Below, one piece after another: positions 21,295-33,546 of a DNA stretch of 64,000 nucleotides. Made by a program: the position numbers and the translations under genes. Every line of letters starts with the position of its first letter. The first letter of the stretch is position 1. The DNA lies in assembly GCA_023897205.1 (NCBI GenBank), contig JAHWDD010000003.1:3289665-3353664 (forward strand), written 5' to 3'. Under the pieces are notes generated by a model, which saw only the letters and a list, made by a program, of their open reading frames with translations, ran no database searches and was not told where the DNA came from. This stretch comes from Exophiala sp. HKRS030. Lineage: Eukaryota; Ascomycota; Eurotiomycetes; Chaetothyriales; Herpotrichiellaceae.

Positions 21295-22513
21295 GGTGAC
21301 GAGACACAACAAGCTTAGGGTGTGAAGATATGACCTGCAAACAGTCCCAGTTACCGCGACTAGGGATGCTGGTTGTCGGCACAGCAGTTTATGAGGCGGT
21401 CTCAGAAATGATGTGTACTCTCAGTGAGGACCAAGTTGCGTGGTGAGCAGCGGCAGGTAGACCAAAACACCCAATCACGTCCTCCTCCTTGGGGAGATCC
21501 TCTTGTGCGGTCTGCTCTTTTTGAGGGGTTTCTGAGGCGTTGCTGCAACGTTTTATTTCGAGGGGAAGAGCCTGAACCTCGGATGCTGCACGGAGGTAGG
21601 GAGGTGCTCGTCAATGTTGTAGTAGATTCGTGGAAGACGCGCTTCAGTCGTGGCTGTGTGGTAGATCTGAATCTCCTTGCGCTCGTGTGATTTGATTATG
21701 GTGGTAGGTAGAAGAAGTCTCAAGAGAGCGAGTGAAGGAGGAATTTCGAAAGATAGCCACTAATCCGGATTCTGGAGGGGAACTGGAAGTTACCCCGGAA
21801 AATTGCACAAAGGACTCAAGGAGCCACGCGGGATGGCGAGTTTAAATCAGCCCACTCTTGAGCGGTGTTATTGGTCAATGGTATTCGGCATCTTGTATCC
21901 CGGTAAGCCACTCTTCCAGGGTACTATGTACAAAGTGCACTTTCTCTCACCTTGATAGATCATGCCTACAAAATCCAGCTCACTTGATCCTGGGCTGTTC
22001 TACTGCCATCTCGTCCATATAATGTTTGTCAATATTAGGGTTTCATGACATTGATGTGGATAGACGTCGTATTGGTAGTTTAGTTGTTTCCATCCAAGTC
22101 CCGTCCCGGCTGCTTCAGATGTTCGGGTGGACCGACGAATCATGCTTCAGGCTCGTGATTTCTTGCACGATCGTACCTGCATTGCCCAGAGGCACAACAC
22201 GTGACTCTTCTTTCTGAAACGCGGGCAAGACCAAATTTATACCAGCATGGGCAGGTACTGTACCTGCCTCGCTACAGGTGTTGAGCAGGAAGGCACGTGG
22301 TGACAGACCACGTGAGCACAGGCCACGTGTGATCTGAATTGACATGATGGTCACATTTCCCATTTCCATCTGCGCTCGAGCACCCGAGAGATATAGTCGG
22401 CACTGTATCCAGGGGAAGGAAACATCATTTCATCTCTGTGGAACCTCTGAGTCTCAGGTAGATCTAACTGTGACGCATTGAATCCCCCGTGGTATCGATA
22501 TGGGTTTGTGCCA
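21295..22513. other. Intergenic spacer with a cluster of CACGTG sites
   Basis: Upstream of the membrane-protein gene (minus) and downstream of MED31. No gene is called. Four CACGTG palindromes lie within 132 bases at 22198-22329. Confidence 0.55.
22198..22329. promoter_or_regulatory. Cluster of four CACGTG (E-box) sites
   Basis: CACGTG occurs at 22198-22203, 22294-22299, 22309-22314 and 22324-22329, the last three with exactly 15-base spacing. CACGTG is bound by fungal bHLH factors such as Cbf1/Pho4-type proteins. The nearest start is the membrane-protein gene at 21294, some 900 bases away, so the target is unclear. Confidence 0.5.
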
Positions 22514-22918
22514 TCAAATTATGGCACTGCCGCTGTTATCGTTGTCAATGACGTTTTCACTCTGCGACTCCGAAGACTCTGCTTCAAACAGCCTGGCGAT
22601 GACATCGGGTCGAATGATGTCTTTCCGGAATTGTTCATGTTGAAGCAATTCCAAATTTCTTAGCGTTGCGCCGGGATGGGTGAGATACTGGACGTATTGG
22701 GGGGTTTTCCAATAGCTGTACAAGTACTTGAGGTACCGCGCAAAACGTGCCTCATCTGAGTCATCTGGATTGACAGAAGTGTTTGCAGGCTTGTTCAGCA
22801 AATGAGGATAGTTGACAGCCAGGTACTGTAGATATTGTGGATTTGACAGGCAGAGGACGAATTCCAGCTCGAGGGTGAAGCGATGCGACAGAGGGACGGG
22901 TGGGGAGGGTGTTGCCAT
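22514..22918 (-). CDS. MED31: Mediator complex subunit 31 (134 aa)
   Basis: Single exon. The product [20 protein letters not shown]… contains the Med31/Soh1 core: [21 protein letters not shown], then [21 protein letters not shown] and [16 protein letters not shown]. Med31 is a small, highly conserved subunit of the Mediator middle module that binds Med7 and supports RNA polymerase II initiation and elongation. The frame is open upstream to 23077, adding 53 Pro/Ser/His-rich residues, but the ATG at 22918 lies just before the conserved helix and gives the usual family length (yeast 127 aa). The core has an acidic insertion (NPDDSDEA) between its two halves, common in filamentous fungi. Confidence 0.93.
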   Translation of the reverse strand: MATPSPPVPLSHRFTLELEFVLCLSNPQYLQYLAVNYPHLLNKPANTSVNPDDSDEARFARYLKYLYSYWKTPQYVQYLTHPGATLRNLELLQHEQFRKDIIRPDVIARLFEAESSESQSENVIDNDNSGSAII

Positions 22919-25314
22919 ATTGATACTGGGCGAAGGTGTACAGTTTGTGCGAGGTGGTGATGGACGAGAGATTGATAGATGATGTCTGTTGTCTGTTGAA
23001 GAGAGCTTTGATGACATGAAAATATGTGGATATGACTGGTGGAGGTGTTGTGGTGGTGGGGGAAGTGATACGTTCAAACGAGTGGGAGGAAGGTAGGGTC
23101 ACATGATCTTATAAAAGTATTTACTCCCACGACTCCGTACCTCGGTCGTGTGCCTAAGCGTGCCTGCTCCAACGAGTGCTGACCAAGTGCCCCGTGCCTA
23201 AGGTTCTCTAATAGGCTTTCACAGTCAGACTTAGGCACGTCAGGCACGTTGGTTGATGGATTGGGTGCTTTGACCGCTTAACGTCTACTCCGTACTCCTC
23301 CAAGCCCAGCACGTGCCCCGCAGTCACGAGTGACTACTTGGTAGACAGCCACGACAGCTTCAGCCTCCCATTCTTGTGTTCGTTGTTGACAGGAATGACA
23401 GCTTCTTGATTGATTGTTTTGTGAACCTTGGTAATCAAAACTACGTATGTGGTTACAGTAGCGCAGAGATAGAGTTGCAATTTACTTTGAGCTTTGAAGG
23501 ATACGCGGACACGCAAATCGGATCGTCACGCATTTTGATAGAGTGGCACGCGTGGTTCAGAATGGGTGAATGGTTGTTGTGATGACTTTGGAACGTGACT
23601 GATTGAGTTTTGGGTAGATACCTTGGTCGGCACGGCACCTACACGGTAGAGTATTAGGAATACTGACTCCTGAGTCCTGGGCATGTTTCAGTGGTAGGAG
23701 GCTGTGCATTGATATATACGGACGTGACGGAGTAGACTGTAGTACGGATTACTCTGTACTTGAGCACAATTCACATTTCATGCCGGGCATGTACTGTACC
23801 CGATAGGTATGAAGGCTTGCGGAGTGTACGGAGTAGAGTGCGGAATCCTTAGGGTGGGCGGGCACCTGGCGGGCACGAGTTTGTGGCAAGACTATACCTA
23901 GGCACCTAGCTCCGTAGTAGGTACTCTACTGTAAGTGCCAAGTCACAGTGATGCCCAAAAAGCCGATCAACAGTAAAAGAAGCGATCAAGTCTCCAGCGC
24001 AGCCACCTCCAGCTCTACCAAACATGGTTAGAGGACATTCAGACTCGACATTGCACCAATTGTCAGGATTGTCAGGATTGTCAGGAGATGAACTACCCTC
24101 GTTTGTTGTTTTTAGTCAAGTGTCTTTCAAGTGTCTTACCTCGAGGCTCCAGGTGTCTGACCCAAATACCTAACCATCCGTGCCATCCAGCGCCATCCAG
24201 TGCCATCCCTAACCTAACCTAGGCACGCTAGGCATACCCACGATACCCTAGGACCAAGGTATCCAGGGATTCGTTTAATACGGGGCACCCCAAGAGCCTC
24301 ACGTGGAGCCTCCTACGCCTCCTCAACGGGGGAGCAACACATTCCACCTGTACCTGCGCCCCAGGCCCATAGGTACCCAACTTAGCAAGTTACTGGTTAG
24401 TCAGGCACTCTGGGGACTTCGCCGTGATCACCCAAGGCTAGGGCTAAGGTAGGCCCAGCGATGCCCGAGGAGCCCTTACCTACTCCGTACACACACTCTT
24501 GAGTCTTCTCAGCACCGCGCGCCCACTGACGGTGGATTATTCACAACGCGTATTATCAAACTCGGGTGGGTTGGGTGGTCCACGGTGGTTGCACCTCGAC
24601 TCACACCCACTCCCACTCCCACTCCCTCTCCCTCACCCTCACCCAACCAACCACTTACCAACCTTTTCAACTCAACCCGCCTGCACCCTGCACCCTGCAC
24701 CCGCACCTTGTACGCTGCGCACTGCACCCAGCGCCTGCATCATCCAGCACTCCGTACCTCTCCTCACTCACTCACTCACTCCTCATTCCTCGCCGTCCTT
24801 CTCAATAATAACAACATCTCGTCTTACCGCACCCCAAATTTCAATCAATCCTAACCACCACTCAACCATCTGGTATCCTTTGTATCGCCTTGATCCAGCA
24901 TACCCTACTGTCCAAATCTCACTTATCCAGCCTGGGGACCTGGAAATCGTCATCTCGAATACCGGCTTGTTGGAGCGAATCTCCCCATCACCTTTGGATA
25001 CACTCGGCCCTGGAAAGGGGTCCTGGCGATCAACTCTGATCATCCCATTATTCCACAATTCTACGCAAAGCCACTCTCCCACACGTCCCTCACGACCCAC
25101 CTTTGACTTCTTGACTCTTGACTGTTGTCCGTCACTTGTCTTGGAATCCTCTCGTACCTGTTAGGTGCCTGTCGTACCTCTCTTCCTATCCCTTAGTCCT
25201 CTGGCACCTTGGACAATCCAATCCATACAACCCTTCCCAAAGAAATTGTCCTCCCAATCGTCTCTTCACACCCTGCCCTCGGACGACCAAGCCTCAATTT
25301 CACATAACATCAAC
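22919..25314. other. Long intergenic spacer with short tandem repeats
   Basis: About 2.4 kb between the divergent MED31 and Pal1 genes. It contains GTCAGGATT repeats at 24060-24086, GCCATCCAG repeats near 24178-24208, a CCTAGG palindrome at 24218, and pyrimidine-rich CTCACTC and CCACTCCCACTCC tracts around 24600-24790 upstream of the Pal1 start. Frames at 24499-25164 are low-complexity artefacts of these tracts. Confidence 0.5.
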
Positions 25315-26990
25315 ATGGCACAAGCTGCCCCTGCGACTGGTGAGTCGAAATCTCTTCGCTCTTCTCCCTTGCCTTGCGCCCATTTCTTTGTCATCTGGCG
25401 CAACAACTGCTTCTTCCCGACATCAAAGACATCGCTGAGACTGACCCTGGTGACAACCACAGATCGCGGCCCTACAATCCTCGCATCCAACAATCCTTTT
25501 CGTAGTCGTGTGTCCCCAATCTCTACCACTCCATCAGCTGCTCCCAACAGACCCGTCAGCACCAACCCATTCCTCGACGCCTTCGAGATGGTCGCTTCAC
25601 CTCAAAAGTCCTCACCTACTGGTGCCGAAAAACCCCTTGTAAAGTTGGCTTCCCCGGAGCATACCATTGATATATTTGTAAGACATATCTCAAACCTCCT
25701 ACTGAACAATACAGCTTACCACTTCAGGCATCTTTGAACATCAACGAATCAGGAAACTCTGTTCCTCGAAGAGAGAATGGTGCCCCTGCCACCAGAATGG
25801 GCCCTCCTCCTCGGCATGCCACCAATCCTACCGACGAGGAGCACCGTCGACAACGAAGTCGGAATCGCCCTCCAAAAGAATTGGATATCTTCGCCGATCC
25901 CTCCCCTCTTGACAAAACTCGTTCTCGCGATAGACGACCTCCGCGACGAAACTCCGAGTCGTCTATCCGAGACAAACCAAGCACTCTGGACCCCGAAGCA
26001 GAAAAGAGACGTCGTGAAAGAAAACTTCGCGAGGAACGGGATGGTCGTAGCTCCCAGAGGTCTAAGAAACCCAGTAGGAGATTGGACATTATCGATAAAT
26101 TGGATGTCACCAGCATTTACGGTACAGGATGTAAGTATGTCCCATTGCTCAAAGACTACATGTACTAATTCATTCAAGTGTTTCATCACGATGGTCCATT
26201 TGATGCCTGCAATCCTCATCGTAACCGGAAAGGCGCTCGCCAGGCTCCCATGCAAGCCTTTCCAAAAGGATCTGCGAACATGGCTTTGGGAGGATCCGGC
26301 CCAGTCAATTCAAACCTTAACCTGGATCAATATCATGGCCGCGGCCAGGAAGCGCACAATGACTACAACGAGGCAGTTGTCGTAGACGCAGATGCCGAGT
26401 ACATGCGCAGACCTCAAACTGCACGAGCTGCCAGTTTCAACCCAACCACCCGGACGGAACCTGTTCATGGAGATCCCTCTGCCGGCCTCGGGACAAGTAC
26501 TTTCCTCGAGGGAACCCCTGCCAGCAGAATTGCCATACAACGCCGAGAAAGCGAATTCGAGGCCGCCCAGAGGGATGAGGCCAACGGACTCTCACGTAAA
26601 AAGAGTTTGGCCCAACGCATCAAATCTGTACGACCAAAGGTCGGGGATGTACCTCGTGTCACTTCCCCTGCACCTATTACTAGTCCGACCAGCCCGCTAG
26701 GTTCGGGCAAACCTGATCAAAATACAGCCAACCCATTCTTCAAGGACTATGACCGCGACTACGAAAGGAAAGGAGCGCAGATCGCTTTTGCTGAGGAGCA
26801 GAACAAGACTGGACGACCAAGAGCACCTAGTAGCCCCAAACGTGGATTGGGCTTGGAAAGGAAATTGACAGCAGAAAGTGCGACTGGGGAGGAACCCAAG
26901 AGTGTTGCTGGAGGGTTTCTGAATCGTATGAAGAGCATGAAGGGCCGGAGCAAAACTCGTGAGAGGCGCAACACTGAAACTTCGGCATAA
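25315..26990 (+). CDS. pal1: Pal1-family cell morphology protein (484 aa)
   Basis: Four exons, 25315-25339, 25463-25677, 25728-26130 and 26179-26990, with introns of 123, 50 and 48 nt. Splicing the third intron creates the family hallmark IYGTGLFHHDGPFDACNPHRN. Two NPF motifs (NNPFRSR, STNPFLDAF) lie near the N-terminus, the type bound by EH domains. The middle is a charged RDRRPPRRNSESS region, and the C-terminus carries a KSLAQRIKSVRPK motif and a basic end (KSMKGRSKTRERR). Fission yeast Pal1 keeps cylindrical shape and binds Sla2; budding yeast Pal1 joins early endocytic sites via Ede1. The same cortical/endocytic role is inferred. No frame breaks. Confidence 0.92.
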
Positions 26991-27715
26991 AGGACGAAAG
27001 CCAACCAAGACATTCGGGTTTTATACTGCCGTTATATGAATGCAAAGCTGGAGCATGTATGGCTAGTGAAAGCAACGCATATTGACCAAGCAAGAGGCAT
27101 TTTGTTTTCTTAGAGAGATTGATTCGACGACTTGATGACATGACAAGATGAAAAAGGGGCGTTCGTTGGACAAGTCAAAGGGACTGGAACAGGAACGGGA
27201 CCAGGAATAGGAAATGGGTCCAAAGGGCATGGATTCGGGTCTTCTGGAAAGATATTAACAACTGGCGTCTCTTTCGTTGATAAGTTCAACGATGACATCG
27301 TACCGAGTAGATTGTGGATTTTGAAACAATTCAAACCAAATCAAAGCACACGCGTATCATCCAAATTCTTTCACGATGTAAATGTGAACGTAAATACCTT
27401 CCCTAGGTATTTGAACATACATAACTAACCAGTTAGGTAACCGAGTTCTCCCACCCCATACTCCCCTTGCGACATTCATTGAGACACGACAACGTTCCCT
27501 TAATTTCTCAACAACATTTCCTCAATTACGATCCATCCACCCTTTTGGAGCCCTTGAGCCCTTGAGTCCTTGACCCGCGACCCCAACGACAATCCTGGAC
27601 CAGCATGGTCCTTTTCCCCCCCTAACCCTTTGACATTACCGATTACCGATTACTGGACACTGTGCACTGTGCACTGTGCACCGTGTTGCACCGAGGAGCC
27701 AACGACATCTCAGTC

Positions 27716-27750
27716 CGGATTCGGCTTCGGATTCGGATTCGGATTCGGTT
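27716..27750. repeat. (TTCGGA)n hexamer microsatellite
   Basis: About five copies of TTCGGA with one C substitution. Confidence 0.85.
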
Positions 27751-27783
27751 GCGAAGATATACGATATAGAACAAATATACTAG

Positions 27784-27835
27784 GTTATATATATATATGT
27801 GTGTATGTGTGTGTGTACATATATATATACACGAG
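27784..27835. repeat. (TA)n/(TG)n compound microsatellite
   Basis: TATATATATA, then TGTGTATGTGTGTGTG, then ATATATATATAC. An alternating purine-pyrimidine tract able to adopt unusual DNA structure. Confidence 0.85.
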
Positions 27836-27923
27836 AATGAAATACAGATGCACGCGCACACGCGCGCCGCTGTGTACTGTATAGTACGCGGTATATACAT
27901 AGTATAGTATATAGTACGTGTAT

Positions 27924-27956
27924 AGCTCGTAGCTCGTAGCTCGTAGCTCGTAGCTC
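27924..27956. repeat. (AGCTCGT)n tandem repeat
   Basis: Four perfect heptamer copies and a partial fifth. Confidence 0.85.
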
Positions 27957-28327
27957 AAAGCTTGTAGTTCGCTACCAACCCCGAACAACCTGACAACCTG
28001 ATAACCGGACAAGCGACAATATGAAAACCTAACGTGCTGACCTATTATTGATGTTCTGCGCCTCTTTATTATTATCCTCCTATATCCTCCTCCTGCTCCT
28101 CCTTCTCCTCCTCTGCCGTCTGCCGTCTGCCGTCTGGTCTGTCTGCCCTTTGCCAGTAACTCCACTCAACTCAAATCAACTCCACTCATCCCGAACCCGC
28201 CCCCTCCCTCCCTTCCATCCTTCCTCCGTCTATTTTCCCGTGCCGCGCCGCCCATGTATATAGTACATTTGTACACTGATACTTCCCGCCGTGGGGAATC
28301 ATGAGGTGGCAGGGGAAGGCGAAAGGG

Positions 28328-28420
28328 GAGTGAGTGAGTGAGTGAGTGAGTGAGTGAGTGAGTGAGTGAGTGAGTGAGTGAGTGAGCGAGTGAGTGAGTG
28401 AGTGAGTGAGTGAGTGAGTG
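28328..28420. repeat. (GAGT)n tetranucleotide microsatellite, about 93 bp
   Basis: Some 23 copies of GAGT with one C interruption (GAGC) near 28386. The interruption suggests a stable, older array. It lies in the spacer between two convergent genes, so it is unlikely to be a promoter element. Confidence 0.9.
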
Positions 28421-28812
28421 TTTTTGTCAGTGATGAGTAGATGAGGAGATGGAAAGGGGACGAGGATTGAAAGACTTGGAGGTTTTCTTTTAATGAGTGA
28501 GTACTGTGGTATGCATCTGTCTCAGATACTAGGTATTGTAGGCCGGATTCTGACATATATTGTCAAGTTGTTGGTCCTGATGGTCCACAGTCTACCTGAC
28601 CTCACTGACTAGTGTGTTCATTTCCAATATACTTATACTTATACCCAATCAACCACATGTTGGTGATTCAATTGTCCTACTTCTTACATGAAAAGTGTTG
28701 ACCTGAACTTCGATCTCCCTGACGATCGTTGATGACATACATATACTCCGTAACATCCATCCAACCCCATCAAATACTTGCTGACCACATGTGATTTGAA
28801 TCGATCCCGCAA

Positions 28813-30057
28813 TCAGTCGCTTGGCCCACCAACCCAATCCAGCGCAATTCCAACTAGCACTGTTCCCACACCCCAGATACCAGCATATCCGAGAGCACCT
28901 TCGGCTTCAACGCCCTCAATCGTACCCCATACACGTACCAAGGTTTGAACCACAACCAATACGGTCAATAATGCGGTTCTTGAGATCAATGTCTTTTGAC
29001 GTGTCGTGTACCATCCCCAGGTATTGTATTTGATATGACTTGCTAGTGTGGCGGTGACAGGATCAAATTCTACGGCAGTGACCAGTGGACCCGGTGAAGC
29101 TGTGGATGGAGTGAAGATGAACTCTTGACTCGCGACGCCAGCAGGAAGTAGGGCGAGCAGTAGCGTTGGCAGACCTGCTGGACCTAGATGTGCAGCTTCG
29201 AGAGTGCGTAGGCCCCGGAAGTGTGTAACCAACCAGGTTGGGAGAACAGTAGCGAAAGAAGCTTCCAAGAGGACAGCAAAGATTGCTGCTGAGAGAAGAG
29301 AAGTGGCTATCGTTGTGTAAGGATCTGTGAGTATGGAACGGTTGCGGAGGAGAGATTTCGGGGCTGAGGACGGTGAATGAGCGGGTGAAAGCGGACGAAG
29401 TAGATAGTATGGGACAGTGAGCGAGACAAGCGAGGACAATGTCGTAGAGAGAAGAGTACTCGGAGAGATTTGATAGAAGAGCCCAAGTAGGAGAGATGTT
29501 GGAGTGGTTTGGAGGAGCGAAAGTGAGGCGACGTCGTAGGCTACAGGAGATGGAAGAGTTAGTCATTGTGTTCGATTGCGACAAGAAAAGCCATTGGATG
29601 GTCATGTCAACGTACCGTCAAACCCTCCGAACCAGTATACGGCCAACTGAGTGATCTTCCAACCCAGTAGTCCGGATATCTCCAGCCATGAATCTGATCG
29701 TTTGGATATAGCTGCTAAGTCGCCCGTGCCCAATTGACCTGCAACCGTCTGTAACCCCACCTCCAAAGTTATGCTCAACAAAACCGTCGCAACGAACTTC
29801 CACACGCTATAATCTTGAGCTGGTGACGCGACGACAGGTTCAAGCTTTTGTCTGGGCGCAGGGATGACCACGATGGGTGATCCGGGCGGAGAGGTAGTCG
29901 ACTTTGCACGCGGTTTCCTGGCCGCAACAGGAGATGATGATTTCGAACTGCGAGCAGGTGTAAGTGTCTCGCCGTTGCTGGCGCTCGCGACGGCTGTACT
30001 GCCACCCGTGCTCGAGGCAACACTGCCAGATTTGGAATGACGGCTTCGTGGTGGCAT
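28813..30057 (-). CDS. Conserved fungal multi-pass membrane protein of unknown function (389 aa)
   Basis: Exons 30057-29616 and 29540-28813 across a 75-nt GTACGT…TGTAG intron. The first 85 residues are basic and Ser/Pro-rich (MPPRSRHSKSGS…KPRAKSTTSPPGSP). Hydrophobic segments follow: VWKFVATVLLSITLEVGLQ, GWKITQLAVYWFGGF, YDVASLSLLQTTPTSLLLG, TTLSSLVSLTVPYYLL, IATSLLSAAIFAVLLEASF, LPTLLLALLPAGVAS, TALLTVLVVVQTLVRV and GVGTVLVGIALDW, so six to eight membrane passes are likely. I do not recognise a named family. ATG 30057 is chosen because the open stretch upstream (to 30318) is unlike the rest in composition, though it also contains possible starts. Confidence 0.75.
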
Positions 30058-30856
30058 GGTGGTGTTGGTGGTAGTGGAAGTTATCGCGCGTGAGTGTTGC
30101 TGTTCCTCTTGATGGACGAGATGACCAGTGAGTTCGAGGAGGTCGTCTAGCATGAAATCACGTTTGTCGTCGGGGAGTATAGGGTGTTGTTGATCTGAGA
30201 GTCGTGGCTGAGTGACAGAGAATAAGCGCGTCGAGGGGAAGCCAACAGACGATGGAGGGCAATGGGAATTGGCAAGATGCGAAAATGCAAGTGGCTGGAA
30301 GAGGAAGGCACGCTCCAAGTTTCGCGATCAGCCTGTCATTGGTGGGAATGGCGTCACAGATTGATGTTCAACCACAACGTCATTCATTCCCGGTGAACAC
30401 TGAAGAAAACAGACTTCGACGGAGTAAATCCCTAGCCACCCAGTAGGCACCTACTAACTAGCTAGGTAGGGACGTATTATACGTACCTCAAGTACTTCGG
30501 GAGTCACAGCAGGTATTACCTCAGTGCTCTAACCGTATTATTGGTTTGCGATCCCAGCGAATCATATCAAAATTTCAGAAAGGTGTCACTCATCGACTAG
30601 TAATACTCATGTCTGACAGCGATTACTCTAGCTTCTGCACGCGGTCTAGGGAGTTTCAGCATGTCAGACAACTTATATAATTTCTGACACCATTGAACTC
30701 TCCCCGGACTCTCTTCCTAAGTCATTGAGGTAACGTGTTCCCCTACGTGTTCACGATGGAAAAACTGGTCTCACTCGAAATGATCATCTTGACAAGGTTG
30801 TTGTATCAGAACAATGATCAAGTCCAAGAAGAACCACCTAATACGAACAAAAATTG
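30058..30856. other. Intergenic spacer
   Basis: About 800 bases with no gene called. CTAGCTAGGTAGG-type words occur near 30460-30475. It carries the promoter of the membrane-protein gene and the 3' flank of the small hypothetical gene. Confidence 0.45.
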
Positions 30857-31386
30857 TCAAGACTTTGTCTCCAAGTTGATCCTGTCCTCCTTCAGCAAAG
30901 AAATGCCTTTTAATTCGACACAACCCCTCCGATGCCGATATACTTCTAAACCAAGAATTCCTCCCAAGTATCTTACATTGCGCAGCGGTCCACCAGGAAT
31001 CACAATCCCTCTCCGAAAACCGTGCATGACCGCCTTGACATAAGAACCCCTAACGTATTGAGTCCGCCCGTTCCGCCCGTCGTATTTCCCAGGCTCCAGA
31101 TCCACATTCACCCGTAGTTGCTGTTGTCCTTGTTAACAAAAGATGCTCGAAACCGTCCTCCACAACCGGATAACCAACCCCATTCCGTAACCCACTTCTT
31201 CCCTGTGTCAGCCGTCCTTGCATTTTTCTCGTTCCACACCATATTGCGGTCGTGTCTTATGTGCCAACACTCAAATCGCCGTGTTCGGAGTTCCATTTTC
31301 TGCATGACAGTTGCTGGGATAGAACCGAGTTCATGGGAGTGTCCCTGGCTGCTAAATCCGATTTTGATTGTGTCACAGTCGTTCAT
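30857..31386 (-). CDS. Small hypothetical protein (about 176 aa) with one frame break
   Basis: Two open frames abut at about 31110. ATG 31386 reads to …RASFVNKDNSNYG then TGA, and a second frame continues VNVDLEPGKYDGRNGRTQYV… to the stop at 30857. Restoring one G in the GGG at 31112-31114 (CCC on the plus strand) fuses them into a smooth …NSNYGVNVDLEPGKYDG…. The product is basic, soluble, with several Trp in the first half and a YVRGSYVKAVMHGFRRG segment. Family unknown. It may have further exons upstream: the minus frame at 31472-31729 is weakly protein-like, but no splice was convincing. Whether the gene is expressed is open. Confidence 0.35.
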
Positions 31387-31795
31387 GTAGTCATCCGTCG
31401 ATGATCCCCTTCTCAGGTTTTCTCGAATTATTGGGAGTCACGAAAGGTGAGCTGCTTCGATGAGGTTCCCATCACTGCCCATGGTTGGAGGTTGGCATGG
31501 ACTGGCGACTTACGGCAAGCCGGTGTACCGAGATAGTATGAACAGTCAACTGAAACACATGGGACCTGGTTCCTGGACTGATCCAAGTTTCGATTGTTGC
31601 CGTCAGTAGGAGTGCCCATAATGGAGCTTCGATATTGTTTTTGATCCATGTGAAACCATCAAACGTAGCGACATATTCTGCTAATCCCTGCCCGCCATCG
31701 AGCCTTATTGACCAGATTTCGCCTACCACGTCTTATCCGAGGTCAGGTTATAGTTGCAATACTCTGAACTTCGGCTTGGAAACTCCCAACTCCTT
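31387..31795. other. Short spacer, possibly containing an unrecognised exon
   Basis: Minus-strand frames cover 31428-31729, one beginning MVGEIWSIRLDGGQGLAEY, but no splice partner is clear. Confidence 0.35.
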
Positions 31796-33546
31796 TTAGT
31801 CATCATCTTTGTCTTCCGGCTTCTCATCAGGTACCACTCTCATCTCAATACTGCCAATATCACGGCCTTTGTGATCTTTGTTGGTGAACGTATATTTGCC
31901 TCTCTGATCGCCGGTCTGAATTGTCCAAAGATCCTTAAAGGTAAGCTCTTTTGTCCTGTTGAGACTCTCAATTGCCGAAATCCGATCAAGAGTCGCTTCC
32001 AGGTAATCATCAAACCCTTCTTCTGCGCAAATCTCTCGAAATGCATTCATCATTGGCACCGAGTCAGCACGCACCATGGCATGACTGTCAATCGTGAAGA
32101 TATTGTCGTGGTCGTACATCTGAATGAAATCGGCTCTGGTCATGATCTGCCGAGCAATGTAGAGAGGGATATTGGGTAGAATATGCCCTCTGTTCTCGTC
32201 ATACTGTGAATCCATCTCCTGGCTACGCTTGACCAGTTCTCTAGCCAGTACCATGGCCGCACTAGCATACTTTTGTTGGTCCATGACATCGTCATCCATT
32301 TCTTCCCCAGGATGCCACATTTGTTGAGAAACCAGGTCTTTTCTGACTCGTTAATTTGCTTGCACATCTTCAACATATCGGAACTCTTAGCCACACGACT
32401 GAGGAAGTTGAGCCGCCCGCCTACCGAATCGTAGACTTGTTTCAGTATTTCAGGTTCGTTGTGTTGGTCAGGAAAATATTTAGACCTATAGCGGGTCAGA
32501 GCGGCGATGGCTTTATCCTTAGGGAGATCGAGGACAGGAATCACTTCCATTCTTGTTGCGTAACGCTTCAGGCGTTCGTACACCCAATAATCGTCTGAAT
32601 TGAAGATCATCGTGACCAGATTTGCGGCGGCCCATTGTTCAGCACGTTGTTGCATCAACTCAATCAAGTCATTTCCGTCTTCGTCGTCACGAATTAAATG
32701 TGCACAATTGACGATGACAACCAGCGGTCCTCTGCGGCGAGATGTAGCTTTACGATTCTTGTTTCGATGTAACAGCGCGATCTTTTCGAGCTTATTGAAT
32801 GCCCGTTCGATGTCGAGAAGTGCAGTGGTGTCTCTTGGTCCACGGATAGAGAACAGTGACCCAATGTAGTCTTCGTGGAATTCATAGTTGAGCGCTTTTC
32901 CAAGGCGAATTCGAAAGATCTCTAGGTCGGCATGAGCTTCGAACATTGATACCCCTTCCCCGTCAATCTTTCGCATAGCTTCGAGGATCATGGAAGATTT
33001 CCCAGTGCCCTTTTCGCCCACCATGAGGTAGTAGCGGCCTTTTGCCTCGCCGTTGATGATGCTATCGATCTTGGCCTGTTCTGGACGTGCCACCCAATGT
33101 TCTTCATCAGTGGTTGACTCGGCGGTATCACCTGGCGGGACATGTGGGCCAGGAGGTGCAGCAAGATCCAGCATAGGATCACCTGGTGCGAAGGCCTTTT
33201 CGATCTTTCGCAAGACCAGTGACTTGTAATAAATGTGGTACGAATAGCCGGCGAAGCCGAGAACGGCGATGGAAGCAAAAGTAGTTGCTGCCGTCTCAAA
33301 TATTTTGAACAGTGTTGGACCGGCCCTGGATGATTTGGTGTCTTTGTCTGTGTTTTGTTGCTGAGGCTCTTCCTCATCTGGATCTTGTCCAGGCAAAGTA
33401 CTAGTGGGTCCGAACTGAGACGAAGCGTATCTCGTGGGTCTACCAGGAGGTCTGCCTGCGATGCGACCTCTGAGAAATGCAGGACCGGCTCGAGCCCTTG
33501 CGACCATCCATCCTTGTACGGCTTTCATGATCAAACGCATACGCAT
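31796..33546 (-). CDS. Mitochondrial AAA+ ATPase-domain membrane protein (about 583 aa), one frame break
   Basis: An Arg-rich, Ser/Ala-rich N-terminus (MVARARAGPAFLRGRIAGRPP) looks like a mitochondrial presequence. One transmembrane segment follows (TTFASIAVLGFAGYSYHIYY), then a P-loop domain with Walker A GEKGTGKSS and Walker B PLVVIVNCAHLIRDD. The frame reads to …WFLNKCGILGKK and the true C-terminal half continues in another frame as EEMDDDVMDQQKYASAAMVL…. One extra C in the CCCC at 32305-32308 (G on the coding strand) restores …ILGEEMDDDVMD…. Similar fungal proteins, as I recall them, are continuous here. Function is not established; an inner-membrane ATPase is inferred. A real inactivating deletion is the alternative. 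Confidence 0.75.

Larger units (their letters stand above)
26991..28812. other. Repeat-rich intergenic spacer
   Basis: Between two convergent genes, with no gene. It is dense in microsatellites, listed separately, plus pyrimidine tracts (CTCCTCCTGCTCC) and CACTGTG triplication at about 27660-27681. Confidence 0.55.

Noticed and set aside
24205..24225. CCTAACCTAACC as telomere sequence
   Set aside because: Only two units and not the fungal TTAGGG repeat.
24499..25164. 221-codon plus-strand frame before Pal1
   Set aside because: Generated by CCACTCCC/CTCACTC pyrimidine tracts; lies in the Pal1 promoter and leader.
28328..28420. GAGT array as a telomere-like or CRISPR-like repeat
   Set aside because: Simple tetranucleotide microsatellite without spacers and not matching TTAGGG; the window is chromosomal interior.
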